NCBI GenBank assembly: GCA_018350325.1
Contig: JAEVLN010000047.1
Location: 234,677-298,676 of the forward strand
Reading direction: 5' to 3'
DNA: 64,000 nucleotides
From: Globodera rostochiensis
Taxonomy: Eukaryota; Nematoda; Chromadorea; Rhabditida; Heteroderidae
Shown: piece after piece, positions 37,401 through 52,560 of the stretch
How positions within the stretch are numbered: the first letter of the stretch is position 1
Layout: each line of letters opens with the position of its first letter
Translations under genes and position numbers: made by a program
The notes under the pieces: model-generated
Told to the model about the DNA's origin: nothing
The model's input: only the letters and a program-made list of their open reading frames with translations
Database searches by the model: none

Positions 37401-37550
37401 TTTTAAAAATTCATTGCCAAGTTATACCAAGATTAATATTATCATTTTAATTATTTGTTAACTTGCAAAGTTGAATAGACAAAAATAATGAAAGTAAAAT
37501 TGTTGCGGCAAAAATTGCGCAGAAACGGCTGGCCGTCTGGACGAAAGTAT
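34424..37550. other. T-rich then A-rich gene-free block
   Basis: T-rich to about 36720, then A-rich. A GC-rich island at 35735-35812 is open on the minus strand (TEALATGRAVKAITAFAGEV to TAA) and also open on the plus strand, so its coding status is undecided. Nothing else is recognised. Confidence 0.4.
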
Positions 37551-37892
37551 TTAGTCATACGCCGACACTCCATATGTGGTTTTTAATGTTAAAACATCAA
37601 TGGAATATAACAAAAACAAGATTGAAAGTTTAATCAGCACAATTTTAAAAATTTGATTCAAAAAATATGATATAAAGTCAGCTACAAAAACTATGAAAGC
37701 TAAAACAAACAGCGAGAAGAGACTAAGCTCCTCGCACGCATCATCTAAAATATAATTTCGAAACAATATATAACTAAATGTAATTACCGTGTATTTATAA
37801 AAAATGGAGTAATTTAAAGGAACGGAATTTTTACTAAAAAATGTTTTTCCCATAACCGGTAGGGAACCCAAAATTAAAGTTTTTACAAACAT
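37551..37892 (-). CDS. hypothetical hydrophobic membrane-protein ORF
   Basis: This is the longest open frame with an ATG in the window (113 codons from the ATG at 37892; the frame stays open to about 37937). The product is strongly hydrophobic, with three likely membrane segments: near residues 29-45 (YTVITFSYILFRNYI), about 60-80 (LFSLFVLAFIVFVADFISYF) and about 85-105 (IVLIKLSILFLLYSIDVL). The charged cluster DDACEE lies between the first two. By my rough estimate, an open frame this long is only borderline unlikely by chance at this stop density. It could be an exon of a multi-pass membrane protein, but no family signature is visible. T-rich coding strands give hydrophobic residues automatically, so caution is needed. 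Confidence 0.25.
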   Translation of the reverse strand: MFVKTLILGSLPVMGKTFFSKNSVPLNYSIFYKYTVITFSYILFRNYILDDACEELSLFSLFVLAFIVFVADFISYFLNQIFKIVLIKLSILFLLYSIDVLTLKTTYGVSAYD

Positions 37893-39815
37893 ATTTATCA
37901 AAAAACAATTAAAAATTGAATCCTTGACAGGGAATTTTATGCTTTAATATCTCTTTAATAGATCATAATTCATAAAAATAATACCATAAGGAAACCGCCC
38001 TATGCTTCAATAATCCTTCAGCTACACAAAAAAATGTAGACCCTACAAATTATCAACAAATCATTCCGTTCGATTTTGCGGAGGGCTAGGGCATCAATGA
38101 AATTATTTATTCAGTAATAAGAAGCACATTGCCCAATATTTTTTTCGATAATAATCATTTCTTTAATTGCATGCTAGTATTTCAAATTAATACCCAATCT
38201 TTTTGACTTTTAACGCGATCTCTGTTCTTTTGCCTTTAAGTGAATATGTAATATATATTTTTGGTTGACATAATTTAGCATCTTTGACTTTTTCAAAATT
38301 TCAATATATATTTTTAAGTTTTAGTTTTTTATACTTGGAATTCCACTAAATATTGCATATGCTTTACCATTTAATGTTGTCAAAATGAAACGCCACCTTT
38401 GAGCAGGTACCTGAAAATGTACTTGCATGCTTTCTGATCAAACATATATTCGATATTTATGTGAGTACCGTTTTTTTTGAACAGCAAAAAGGTGTTCTAA
38501 AAGTTTTTATATGCTGTAATTATTTTGTTTATATTTGACAATTTGATAAAAACTAAAAATAAACAAAATAATTAAAATTAAAAATTTTCTAATTGTTTTC
38601 TATGAATAATTAATTAAGCAGCATTATAAAAATCATATATATGCCCAAAACTAACTAAGTGCTAACAAAATTAGCGTTATTGGCTGGAGACGTTAACGAA
38701 AATTTTAGTAATCGTAATTTATTAATAATAATAATAAAGAATTAAGAAAAAGCTGGATACGGAAAGCGAAACACATCACTGAGAAGAAACCTTCTTCAAG
38801 TAATCATGATCCCCAGATCAACATAGTACTGTCGCACTAGCTGATTTGTAAAAGTCCGCTCTCGACGGGGAAGTTTCAATACTTTTAAATTTTATACAAA
38901 AAATGTTAAAAACAACAATAAGTCAATATTATAAGTTAAGGTTGTGTAAAACTATTAATAAAATACTAAATTAAAATTAGCAACTTGTATCAGAAAAATG
39001 TATTAACTATTCAGATGACAATTATTGTCAAAACTATTTAAAAAAATTAAGATTAGCCAATGTTTTAAAATACAACTCTCCTCTTACATTCAATGAATAA
39101 AAACTAGAAAATAAAGTTATGCTTAAAATCTTTAATTCATTAAAAAAATTCTTTAAATAGAATATAAATAAAAAGCCGATTACTATTATAAGCTAAAATA
39201 AAATAAAATAATTATTTCATTATTTAAGCTTTAATAATTATAAATTTAATAGAATTTCTTAAGTCATTTAGAAATTTCTAATTGTAAAGATTTTTGTTTT
39301 CTAATCTTGTTTTATCACAATCTTGTAGATGATTTTTAAAATGCTTTTTAATACATTTTTTGTTTCAAATAAGTGAATCTTTATTTAGCAATATTCAAAT
39401 GATGTCCGAACAAACGTTCCTTTAATTAGGGAGATAAATTATAATTGGTGCCCGCTTGAGATGTCTTATTTTTGTTCTTTAACTATTTGAAAGAGAAGTA
39501 TGACACTATTAATATTAATAATAAAATAACTTTACTGAGCGTTTCGCAGTAATTATTCATGTTTTCCTTACTAAATTTTATTTGATAGAAAATATAATAA
39601 TATTTGTGGAAATCACTTTAAACGCATTTTAATCTTATCTTGCTTTTTTTTTTGTATCACTAAAAATTTGATTGCTATTTTAACGAAGAACTATAAAATT
39701 AATATTGTGTTTAAATTTGAGAATTTAAGAACCTTCTTTTAATATGCATACAAAAAAAAATTACTTTAATGTAAATAATAACGAGCATGAAAACAATTAG
39801 ACGACTAAACTGGAA
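37893..39815. other. gene-free block with alternating skew
   Basis: T-rich at about 38150-38560, A-rich to about 39240, then T-rich to about 39760. A GC-richer patch at 38785-38880 has no clear frame. Nothing else is seen. Confidence 0.4.
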
Positions 39816-40025
39816 CCAGAGCTGGGCGAAACTCAAATTTTTTTTCTGACGAAACGAAACGAAAAAAATTTTTTTTTCAATTAACGAAACGCGAAACGAA
39901 ACAAAAAAAATTCCATCTAACGAAACACGAAACGAAACAAAACGGTTAAAATTCTACGAAACGAAAAGAAACACGAAACGCCCAAAAAGTAACGAAACAC
40001 GAAATAAAACGAAACAAACGAAATG
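39816..40025 (+). repeat. CGAAAC-word element, copy 2 (plus orientation)
   Basis: The head CCAGAGCTGGGCGAAACTC is followed by about 150 bp of CGAAACGAAAC and ACACGAAACG words. It shares its head with the inverted copy at 30231-30356. A further CGAAAC patch at 40644-40690 suggests that 39816 to about 40700 is one composite element, with the hairpins and tRNA-like unit below as cargo. Confidence 0.8.
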
Positions 40026-40140
40026 AAATAAATTTTGTTTTTTTATTATGTTTGATTTTTGGGGCATTATTTTTATAGTGTCTGCATTTCTGTGATTTTT
40101 CAAGAAAACAAGTTTTTTAACATTCTACGGCACGGGTGGG

Positions 40141-40166
40141 TCGGCGGTGCCGATAGGCGCCGCCGA
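40141..40166 (+). repeat. GC hairpin 1 of a covarying pair
   Basis: CGGCGGTGCC and GGCGCCGCCG pair around a GATA loop (10 bp plus an outer T-A), with one G-T wobble. A related hairpin lies 115 bp downstream. Pairing is kept by compensatory change: C-G here is T-A there, and G-T here is G-C there. Confidence 0.85.
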
Positions 40167-40255
40167 GAAAATTTGAATTTTTGACTCAATTTGTTAAAAG
40201 ATTTTCAACCAATATTTTAAAATACGGTAATTTTTGTTCTTGGAATGGGAGGAGG

Positions 40256-40281
40256 TCGGTGGCGCCAATGGGCGCCACCGG
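40256..40281 (+). repeat. GC hairpin 2 of a covarying pair
   Basis: CGGTGGCGCC and GGCGCCACCG pair perfectly around AATG. The flanks GGGWGG(A/G)GTCGG upstream and GAAAAATTT downstream match those of hairpin 1, so the two are diverged direct repeats of about 115 bp. A third decayed relative (GGCGCCTCCGAGAAATTTTG) lies at 41288-41307. Confidence 0.85.
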
Positions 40282-40500
40282 GAAAAATTTAAAAATTAAA
40301 CAAGATTTGTTAAGATAATTGGTCTAAAAATTACGAATGTTGCAAAACAAAAGGGTCCCGCCTATGATTTTGTCCAACTAAAATAAAATGAAAAACTTGT
40401 AAATTGTGATCTAAAATGTTTTTAAAAAATTGGAAAATTAAAAGAATTTTTATAATTGTTTATACATAGCCGTAAATGTTAAGAGAAAATAGAAAAAAAA

Positions 40501-40575
40501 CATTTGCACTGTAGAGGATATGAACCCCAGGGTACACTAGAACTCCAAACACTCACCACTATACCACCACTTGAG
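40501..40575 (-). ncRNA. tRNA-related Pol III unit (tRNA-like, probably SINE-type)
   Basis: On the minus strand an A-box TGGTATAGTGG (40566-40556) is followed 29 bases later by a B-box-like GGTTCATATCC (40526-40516, 9 of 11 to consensus). A run of eight T (40500-40493) then provides a Pol III terminator. The D-arm resembles the tRNA-Asp/Glu/Gly class. Acceptor and anticodon stems do not pair, so it is not a functional tRNA. A tRNA-derived SINE head or a decayed tRNA gene is most likely. It sits inside the CGAAAC composite element. Confidence 0.4.
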
Positions 40576-40699
40576 TGGGATTTCGATCAAAAACCTCAAT
40601 CGTTACGGGTGCTTTTTCGTGGTTTTTTTCGTTAAAATCGTCATTAACGAAACACGAAACGAAACAAAGCTGGAAAAATGCTACGAAACGTAAAAAGAA

Positions 40700-43600
40700 T
40701 TATTAAGAAATGAAAATACTATTATAATCAAAAAAACACAGGTTTATTGTGCTAATATGCACCAATGAATTTAATAATTAATCAAATTTGAAAAAAAAAA
40801 CTGTAAGCTCTCTTCCGAAACATTATGTCATGGAATTGATGACACCGCAACGAGATCTATTATAAAGTATAGCTTTTGTCCGGCGTAGAAAAATGTGTTG
40901 TTCAGTTTCTGTCCGACTACGCAGGATTGGTGACTTGTCTTAATCTAAAAATAATCCGCATTTTTGAATATAACGACTCAGAAAAAAATCTGTTCTCTAT
41001 GCTTAAGCAAATTCCAAAAATTCAAGAAATTTCAAACTAAATTAGAATTAATCTTCTTAATTCAAAAAATTTATTTTTATATTGGAATAAATTTACAATT
41101 AAATATAAAAAAATAAACTGCGAAAGTAAAGTTAAAGTATGAATAATATTAATGAAGGCGTTAACGCCAGAAGAAATTTATAAGCAAGAATTTGAACTTT
41201 AAAAATGAGAAGATAATTATTACATTTAACGATAAAGAACACTTTTTATTCAAACGATTGAACTTAAAATTAAACTGCTATAAAGAAGGCGCCTCCGAGA
41301 AATTTTGAATAGTTTGTTATGGGGTTTACGACTAAATTTTTAAGCTTGGCAATTCGGAACAATAAAAGTTAACGAAATAATGTTAAATACAATTATTTAT
41401 CAGTACGAAGAAAAATAACTAATACTAAAAAATTCTAAAAAAGTTAAAATTATTAATATTTTGAAAATGATTAATTAACTCAGATGATTTAGTTGAGTTA
41501 AGTTGGGTAAATAAAATAAAACTACTTCATCTAAAAAATATATATTTATAAATACTTATTAGATTTCATTTATTCATCAGAAAAACATGAGATTTGGTCC
41601 ATTAAAAGATTAAATTGTAAACGTAAATATTATTAAAAATTTGATTGAAATATTAACTTTAAATGAGAAATGAGTGTATAAAACAAAGAATTTTACTATA
41701 TATTTATTTAATGGCAACCAAGGAAACAAAAATAATCTTAAAAAAGTTATAAAAATAAATTAAAGTATTATAATACTTATATTTTAATTAAAAAATCCAT
41801 TTAAGTAGATAATCCATGTGAATTGTTTTATCATTAATTAAAAATAAAAAATACGATTTAAGGAAACAATTTTATTGCTAAATAATTAAAATGAAATTTG
41901 GACATCGACACGAGCCGGGGCAGCTCGTCGACTAAAATAATTTTTAAATTGATAATTTCTTGAATACATTTGCTTATAATTTTATTTTTATTTCAAATTA
42001 AATTGCTTTAATTAATTGTTTATTTACTGCCGATGTTTTTATTAAACAAATTACTTCTCTAAAAACGGGGCAACATCAAGTTTTCAAAATTATAGACAGC
42101 CAAAGCGCGCACCATAACCACCTTCCAACAAATTAAACTAAATAAAATTCAACGCACGGCACCTGACAATATTTTTATCTATAAATACTTTAATTTGGTA
42201 AAATACTTTGGTAGCAGAAAAATAAATTAATAATGCAAAAAAAAAATTAATTTAATTAAATAGTTCTGAACAAATTAAAAAATGTACAAATTTAACAGAT
42301 GCGCCATTATCAACACAATTTTGAACAACAAACAAAAATTTATACAAAATATTATCTAATTTAGCGCAAAACTTTTATTAACTTTTATTTTTTGTTTGAA
42401 AAGCAAATGTTCCTGCCTACACTTAAACATGGGTGAACTCGCCGAACAATAAACGTTCTACCACTCGCCTCTATTATTAATTTAGTTAATTTCAAAATAA
42501 ATTATAAACCTCTAAAGGTTAGACGCCAAAATAAAATAACATTTTCAATAAATATAAAAAGACTATTTGCTTGAAAAGACTTGCCCAAAATATTTAAAAT
42601 GAATTAAATGAATAAAAGATTTAAATATAAGCGAAAATAGTTTTTTTTCACCAATTTTGCAAGACATTTATTGTAACAATGCGAATTCATGTTTTCGAAA
42701 TCTTTGTGAAATATTTTTTCAATTTGTTTTCATTTACGTTTTTCAACTCGCTCGCAGTTCTTTGTAGAAATGAGAAATTCTATATGTACAGATTTTGAAT
42801 TATAATAATTCATAGCAAAAGTATTGGAGAAATCAGGCATTAAATTCTAAATATGAATTTTATTAAAGAATTAATAATAAATAAAGTTTATTAATTACAA
42901 ATTGCATTTATTGGAAATTAGATATATTTATTAATTGATTTAGTTGTTGTAAGCAAAAATGAAAATCGAAGACTGAATAGTCAGAATTCCTTCTGCCATA
43001 GCTTTAAACGTATCAAATTTCTTGATATGTATTTTGCTAATTTTTTTGTATATAATTTAAAAAGAAAGAGCCATAAATATTTAGATAAACGAACCGCCAC
43101 GCGTTCAATTCTCCATGTTTCTTCTCTCCTATGCTAATGATTAATAACATTGATTTGAAATACCATACCAATTTTAATTTGAGTTATTTTTATATTTTTC
43201 AATAATATTAATAACATTGTTTTATTCTTTATGACTCTAATAACATTATTAAATTGCACTAAAAATTAACTTGTATTCAAAATGTTTATCGATTTTATGA
43301 TTGGTTTTTCAAACCGAACTTATGTATCCACTCTGATGCCCAAAAATAGAACATACGTAACGTTGACTCCCGCCAGTTTACACTTAGATAGTATAGGATA
43401 AATAATTCTTTCCAATAATCAAAAAATTTAATTATTGGGAACTCATTGAACAATTGACATAGTTTCATTGGCAAATTTCTGCTTTGGATTTCATCTTATT
43501 ATATTTGACTTGTTACAGTTTTTAAATTAATTTTATTTTAGACTTGCCGAATTACAATTTAGATGTTTAGACAAATAATAAAAAAAATGTTTTTGACTTT

Positions 43601-43749
43601 AAAGTTAAATTCATAATTTTTTTTATTTTAAATTATGGGGTTTGTAAAGTTAGTTAATGGAAAGTTAATTATTTATGTTTTTAGCATTTTTCTTTTTTAA
43701 TTTTTTAAACAGTATTTAATATAGTATATAAGAGAAATGAGTTCAATTA
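40700..43749. other. A-rich then T-rich gene-free block
   Basis: A-rich to about 42660, then T-rich. It contains the third decayed hairpin relative at 41288-41307 and a GCGTAG/CTACGC dyad around 40883-40921. No gene is recognised. Confidence 0.4.
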
Positions 43750-43830
43750 GGCAGGAGGGTCGCGGAAGAGCTTGAATTCCGCCAAAGCATCGGCTATGGA
43801 GACGCGGAATTAAAAATCATAAAAAGACTT
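43750..43830. other. GC-rich island with AATTCCGC dyad
   Basis: AATTCCGC near 43775 is inverted as GCGGAATT near 43804. A plus-strand frame reads VAEELEFRQSIGYGDAELKI and stops at TAA, which is protein-like but lacks an ATG. A good acceptor (TTTTTTAATTTTTTAAACAG) and a TATATAAG word lie 20-45 bases upstream. It may be a relic exon. Confidence 0.15.
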
Positions 43831-44994
43831 TAATTTTAGCAATTTTAGTCTTAAACAATCTATTTCTTCAGGACTATTTTGCTAAATGCCAAAACAATTT
43901 GAGAGTAATACATAAAACATATTACAACTAACAAAAATTATGAAAATTGCGAATAATTCTTATTGAATATGTAATTTAAAAGATTAAAACAGCAGAGAAA
44001 CATTTCATACATATTATATATTTATTATATTCGCGTTTATCTAAAATTACATCAATTTAAAACACCATCGGTCAACCACCAAATAAAAACAAATTAGATT
44101 TGTAAGAAATAAAGAATACCCATCAGCTTCATTATCTAAACGACCAACTACAAACGTGGAAGAACAAATAATAATTAATAATTGGCCAAAACATCTAAAA
44201 ACAATAACGCCTTCACGGTAAGATTTGAAAAACAAATAGGCATATAAAGATGCCTATCAATCTTTAGCAAAGGCTATTTAGATGTACGCATACAAATTTC
44301 AAAAAACAACAAAAATATTATTTTAAAAATAATACGATTGATAAAATGATAAAAAAAATTAGGGATTAAACAAATAAAATAATGACTTAAATATAAGTTA
44401 AAACATAACAAATCACTGATAATATGTTTACAAATCCAATATTCGTACGAATGATTTAACCGGAAGTATATTTATATATAAGTGCACTAGTAAAGCGAAA
44501 AAAGCGCCACTTTAGTCACACCAATTAAAAGAAAGAGCAATGAGGGGCACCTGCTAATGCAGCTGACGTGAAGCTTCTGTATGATAAAGGTTTAATTTTC
44601 GCTAATTTAAACAACTTAAAACGCCAAAATATAAATTCAAAATTCAAAAAAAGTTTGTATTCTATTATAATTTCAAAATTCTAATTAAAAAATCATAAAA
44701 CGAAATTCGTAAAAATAAATATTTATATAAAACTGCAAAACTTACGGTTTAAAGTTTAGTTTAAACAATTTCAATAATAAGTTGTTAACAACAAAGCGTC
44801 TATATGCAATTATAAATGTACGAAATATATTACAAATATCATTAAACAAAATTGTTCATTTCTAAAGTAAAATAAGATATATTTAAAACCCAGGTTATTT
44901 CAAAATTAAATTTATTTTTTAACAAACAATTTAATAAACTTGGATAAAATAGATATAAATTTTATCTATTTTCTAATTGATTAGCATTTTTTGC
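43831..44994. other. A-rich gene-free stretch
   Basis: A TATATATAAG word occurs near 44480. The minus-strand frame at 44047-44235 is not supported. Nothing else is seen. Confidence 0.4.
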
Positions 44995-45084
44995 ATGTCA
45001 GCATTGCAGTCTATATATTATCCCGGCATGTGTATTGCTGTTTATACGTGGTGCCGTGATGGTTTCGGCAGCTGCTTTATTTGA
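44995..45084 (+). other. 29-codon ORF at a skew boundary
   Basis: It begins MSALQSIYYPGMCIAVYTWC and ends with TGA at 45082-45084. It sits where the plus strand changes from A-rich to T-rich. The composition is protein-like (Cys, Trp, Gly). No splice sites are clearly associated and no family is recognised. Confidence 0.13.
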
Positions 45085-48489
<3,405 letters not shown>

Positions 48490-48490
<1 letters not shown>

Positions 48491-48600
48491 CAAATTGCCA
48501 TCCGTTTTGTACGAGCTGCCGGCGCGTGCGCTGCAGTCCAATCTGAGCTTGGTAGCTTATCATCCACCGATACAAGCCTCCACAAGGCAGGTGTTCGAAA
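48490..48600 (+). other. GC island with weak Pol III/SRP-like character
   Basis: GCCGGCGCGTGCGCTGCAGT at about 48518-48537, followed by a TTGGTAGC segment, loosely recalls the Alu-domain start of 7SL/SRP RNA or a tRNA D-arm. GTGTTCGAAAT at 48591-48601 is a poor B-box. Neither assignment is secure. No coding frame stands out. Confidence 0.12.
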
Positions 48601-49422
48601 TGTCTAATATAGTCGGATTTTTTCCAATATTAAGCTAGTTATACCGGCGTCATAAATATTTTATTTTATAATCTTAAATTCTGTTATTTATAATAAAATC
48701 ATTTTTATTTTTTATCATTGCATTCGATTGTTTATAAAAATATTTTAACTAAAGGTTAATTGATTTCTTATAATAAAATAAAATTGTTCTGCGGATTAGC
48801 CCATGGGCGGCTTGAGCTTTTTAAAAAAATTTAAGATTCAGTGTTATTAAAAATAAATAAAATGAATTAATTTTAATATGAACCATAAAATAAAAGTTTT
48901 GAATAAACCTCATCATTCCTCCAAACGTTAGAATATCAGTTTAATAAATAAAATTTTAAAATATATTAAATTATAGTTCAGAAAATGAATTAATATTGAT
49001 TTATATAAAGAATGAAAGAGTATAAAATAAATGCTCGGTGATGAACGACCTAAACTGTTTGGATTATTTTGCTATTAATCAGCGAAGTTAAGGCGGCACG
49101 TCCAGCAATCAAAACAATAAGTTAAACAAACTAAAAAAAACAAAGCATTTAAATTTATAAGCAAAATAAGCTATTATTTTACTTTCTTTTCCTATTTCTT
49201 GGTATTTCACAAAAAACTAAATAAAAATTAAAATATATCATAAAGTACAAACGAATAATTAAATTGCTGCAATAAAAAATTGACTTACCCAATAAAACGA
49301 AATTCGCAGTTAGTTAATTAACGACCTTAATTAATTTTTTATATAAAATTTATATTCAAAAATTAATTTAAAGAAAAAATCCAAGGCTTTTGGGAGGTCA
49401 CCGACACGATCTTTTTCGTTAA
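48601..49422. other. T-rich to A-rich gene-free stretch
   Basis: The switch occurs near 48800. Nothing recognised. Confidence 0.4.
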
Positions 49423-49464
49423 GCCCGTTGAGCGATCGCTTTTGCCCGTTGAGCGATCGCTTTT
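49423..49464. repeat. exact 21 bp tandem duplication with 10 bp palindrome
   Basis: GCCCGTTGAGCGATCGCTTTT occurs twice head to tail, less the last base quoted in full here, at 49423-49443 and 49444-49464. Each copy contains the perfect palindrome AGCGATCGCT. Confidence 0.95.
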
Positions 49465-50370
49465 TATGGTTTAATGTTTGAATAATAATTATTTTGCAAA
49501 TATAACGTAACTTTATTAAACAACTTGAATGAATTTATTGGATGTTTTAAAAAAATTGGAAAAATTTAAGTCCAAAAATAAAACCAAATAATATGTTTAA
49601 GTGTAAAGATATTTCATAAAATTTAAAAATATATTTGAAAATATTTTCAAATTCCTATTTTTCTAAAATTCATAAAATTAATTAAATAAATTGTTGCTAT
49701 CTGACATTTATATTTAAGCATTTTTTGATTTTCGCGGGCGCCGACATCATATTCGGGCGCAGATATATTTTTTATTTGTTTATTCTTTTCTACCAATTAA
49801 CTTTTTCTTCTGAATTTAATATTTTCATGGTATTCAAAGCAAATTGCCTAGGCGCGCCTCCTCTCGGCAAGTTATTTTTTCACCAGGCATTTAAATGATT
49901 AAGTTTTTGTCATTAGTTTTTTTGGTTTATTAGTTATGATTTATTGTTTTATCATGTATCGAATATTTTAACCGAGGTCAGGAGACATGGAATTACGATA
50001 CGTCTCAATAATAAATTTTAAGTTAGTCAAATTAAATTGCATTTAAATATGTATTATTTATCTGCTGCGTTAACAATTAAAGATTTTTATATAATCAATA
50101 TTATGTTTTGGAAGTTTTGGTTTTGGTTTTGTTATACCATTATAATTTTATTTTAATTATGTTTTTATTATTTTATTCTTAATGATAATTTTGTTTTACA
50201 ACAACCAAGTCTAAATACAAATGCTGTTTATTTTTCTGATCTTTTTCTGTAAAACTTTGTTATTTCAATATAATTTTTATTTGTAGGCAAGTAGTTGCAT
50301 ATAGTTCACATAATATTTTGTTTTAATGTTTTTTTTTGTAAAATTAAAAAAAAATTGTGTTTTAAAATTT
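49465..50370. other. A-rich to T-rich stretch with palindromic GC patches
   Basis: GGGCGCCGAC near 49738 and the perfect palindrome AGGCGCGCCT near 49850 stand out from AT-rich DNA. No gene is seen. Confidence 0.4.
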
Positions 50371-50659
50371 TAAAAATTAATTTGTTATATAGTATTTGTT
50401 GAGATTTTTTTTAAATTTCCTCGAATGTTGAATCATTCTCCATACTTCAATACAGATGACATGCAACCTCCAAATTTGAACATTTAATTTTTGTGTTAGT
50501 TGAACTTTATTAAAAATTCACATCCTTTTAAATTGCGTAATATTTATGTTTGTCAATATTTATATTTAAGAATATTTTATATCATATTATGTATAGAGAA
50601 TTAATCGATATTTTGTTAATTGCTTAAATTTATTTTTCATTTTATACCAAAAACAAACG
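50371..50659 (-). repeat. dispersed repeat family B, copy 2 (minus orientation)
   Basis: The reverse complement aligns with 2780-3079, including CGTTTGTTT, ATAATATGATATAAAAT, TTGGAGGTTGCAT, the AACATTCG(A/T)GG region and the terminal AACAAATTAATTTTT. It retains the segment missing from the 52.6 kb copy, so the copies derive independently from a longer ancestor. It lies in a T-rich block. Confidence 0.85.
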
Positions 50660-52171
50660 AAAAAATTATTGAAGTGCTCCTTTTAATGATGTTGGTTAAT
50701 CATGAATTATTATTCGAAGTTTTGAATTTTTAATATTTATATACTTTAATAAGTCTTTTGTAATTTATTATTCTTTTAAGCCAAATAGATTAAAGATTGA
50801 TGCCTTTAAATAAAATCACTTAACATTTTATTTACATAAAAAAATACGATTAGACAAATGCACTTTCGGCGTAGCAAAAATTAAATACTCGGGCCTTTTG
50901 ATAGGAGCACAGAAAAAAAAACAGATCCAAAAAAGTAGCGGCAGTTCAGCTATTTATTAGATTAATAATTACCATTATTTTAAAATCGCATTTTTTAATC
51001 CAATTATAGTAGGTTCAGGAGCTAATTAATATATCTGTATTTATAGTTTTATTTATCTTTTTATTTTAAAATGGTAGAATTTTTAATGGTTCACCTTATA
51101 ACTAAGGCTCGGATTTATATGCACCAAAAATGGCCAAAACATGCATTTTTGACATTTTTCTAAAAAAAATTTGATTTGACACTTGTTTTTGTTTGATGAG
51201 GTTTTTGATTTGGTGACAAAAAAAAAGTCTATTTTTTCGCAGATGATTGGAAATGGGCGCGACACTTCAATTAGAATTAAAAATTTCTAACAAAAAATCC
51301 ACACAATTAATTCAGTCGTAAATTTGGAACGACACCAATGCATGAACTCGTCGATATTATTGAAAGAAAATAATTTATTTAACCTAAGAAATCGTATAAA
51401 ATACATTGATTTTAAATTATTTAAAGAATATAAACCATTTCACTTATAAATATGGGCGTGTCTCAAAGAGCAACATTTGAGTTTTACAATTAAAAACAAA
51501 CAAAAAAATTTATTATATTAAATACAATAATTAGATTTTTAAAATGTAAACATTTTATGATGAGCATTAATATAAAAAGTAAAAAACTTTTAGAATTTAA
51601 AAGTATTATTGTAAATGTTTTAAGGGTCGCCTTAAATATAAGCTGTTGCAAGCTTTGCGCATTTTCGAGTGTAATTCGGAAAATAATTATGTTATACATA
51701 ATAAATATAAACAGCATGCCATAAATTTATAAAAACTGCAAATCTAACTAGCTTTTCAAAAGTGACTGCTAAAAAGCTAATAAAAAAAAACATGTCCTTT
51801 TGTAATTAATCAAAACAAAAAACAAATTAAGTCACAAAAATATATAATCTATTACCAAGGTATCTTAATAAATGCATTTATTGTTTATCATAAACCTTGA
51901 AACGTAAAACCACCAAATTAAACGTTTATATGTTTTAAAAGTAAAATCGCTAAATAAGAAAATATTTATTACTGACAATAAATATACAATTACTAATAAT
52001 ATTTTTTAATAATAGTAAAGTAAATTATCCTACCAACAAAAGCAAAAATTAAAAATGAATCATAAAAATTATTTTTGAATAAAAGCATAAAAAATAGCAC
52101 AGCTTCAAAACTCTAATTTATTACCACTAACCTGTTAACAATTATTACACATAATTTATTGCGTAGTTTAA
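50660..52171. other. gene-free stretch, T-rich turning A-rich near 51270
   Basis: Minus-strand frames at 51083-51265 and 51490-51717 have background composition. No gene is supported. Confidence 0.4.
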
Positions 52172-52330
52172 ATAATAACCATTTTTAATTTACATTGCTA
52201 TTCATCTAAAAAAGGAACAACCCGAAAGCAAGGTTTTTTTGCGGAGCGGTCCGTCGCAACCAGCTGGAACACAGAAGAACGTGACTTAGAGGGAAGAACC
52301 TACCGGTACAGCGCTCAAGAGGCCCAGTAG
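52172..52330 (+). other. possible exon or relic coding fragment in GC island
   Basis: The frame is open for 52 codons and ends with TAG at 52328-52330. Over the GC-rich part it reads GFFAERSVATSWNTEERDLE and then GRTYRYSAQEAQ, a charged and aromatic protein-like sequence. There is no ATG. A second plus frame is open for about 22 codons over the same bases, so a coding role is not proven. Confidence 0.17.
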
Positions 52331-52560
52331 CAATTTGGTTGTTTTGTGTTCACCTTACGCAATAACTTTATTCTATTTACAGACCCGCATGGCCTGTAAA
52401 AAACATTAAAATTTAAAAATCTTATTACTTTAAATAATAGCTATTAAATCGGAATTGATATATTTATAAACCTCATATTTCAGAAATTCATAATTAAAAC
52501 ATTTAGACAGACGAAACAGCCGCAAAATTAGCCTCGTGTGGACTATTCCATTCCTAATAC

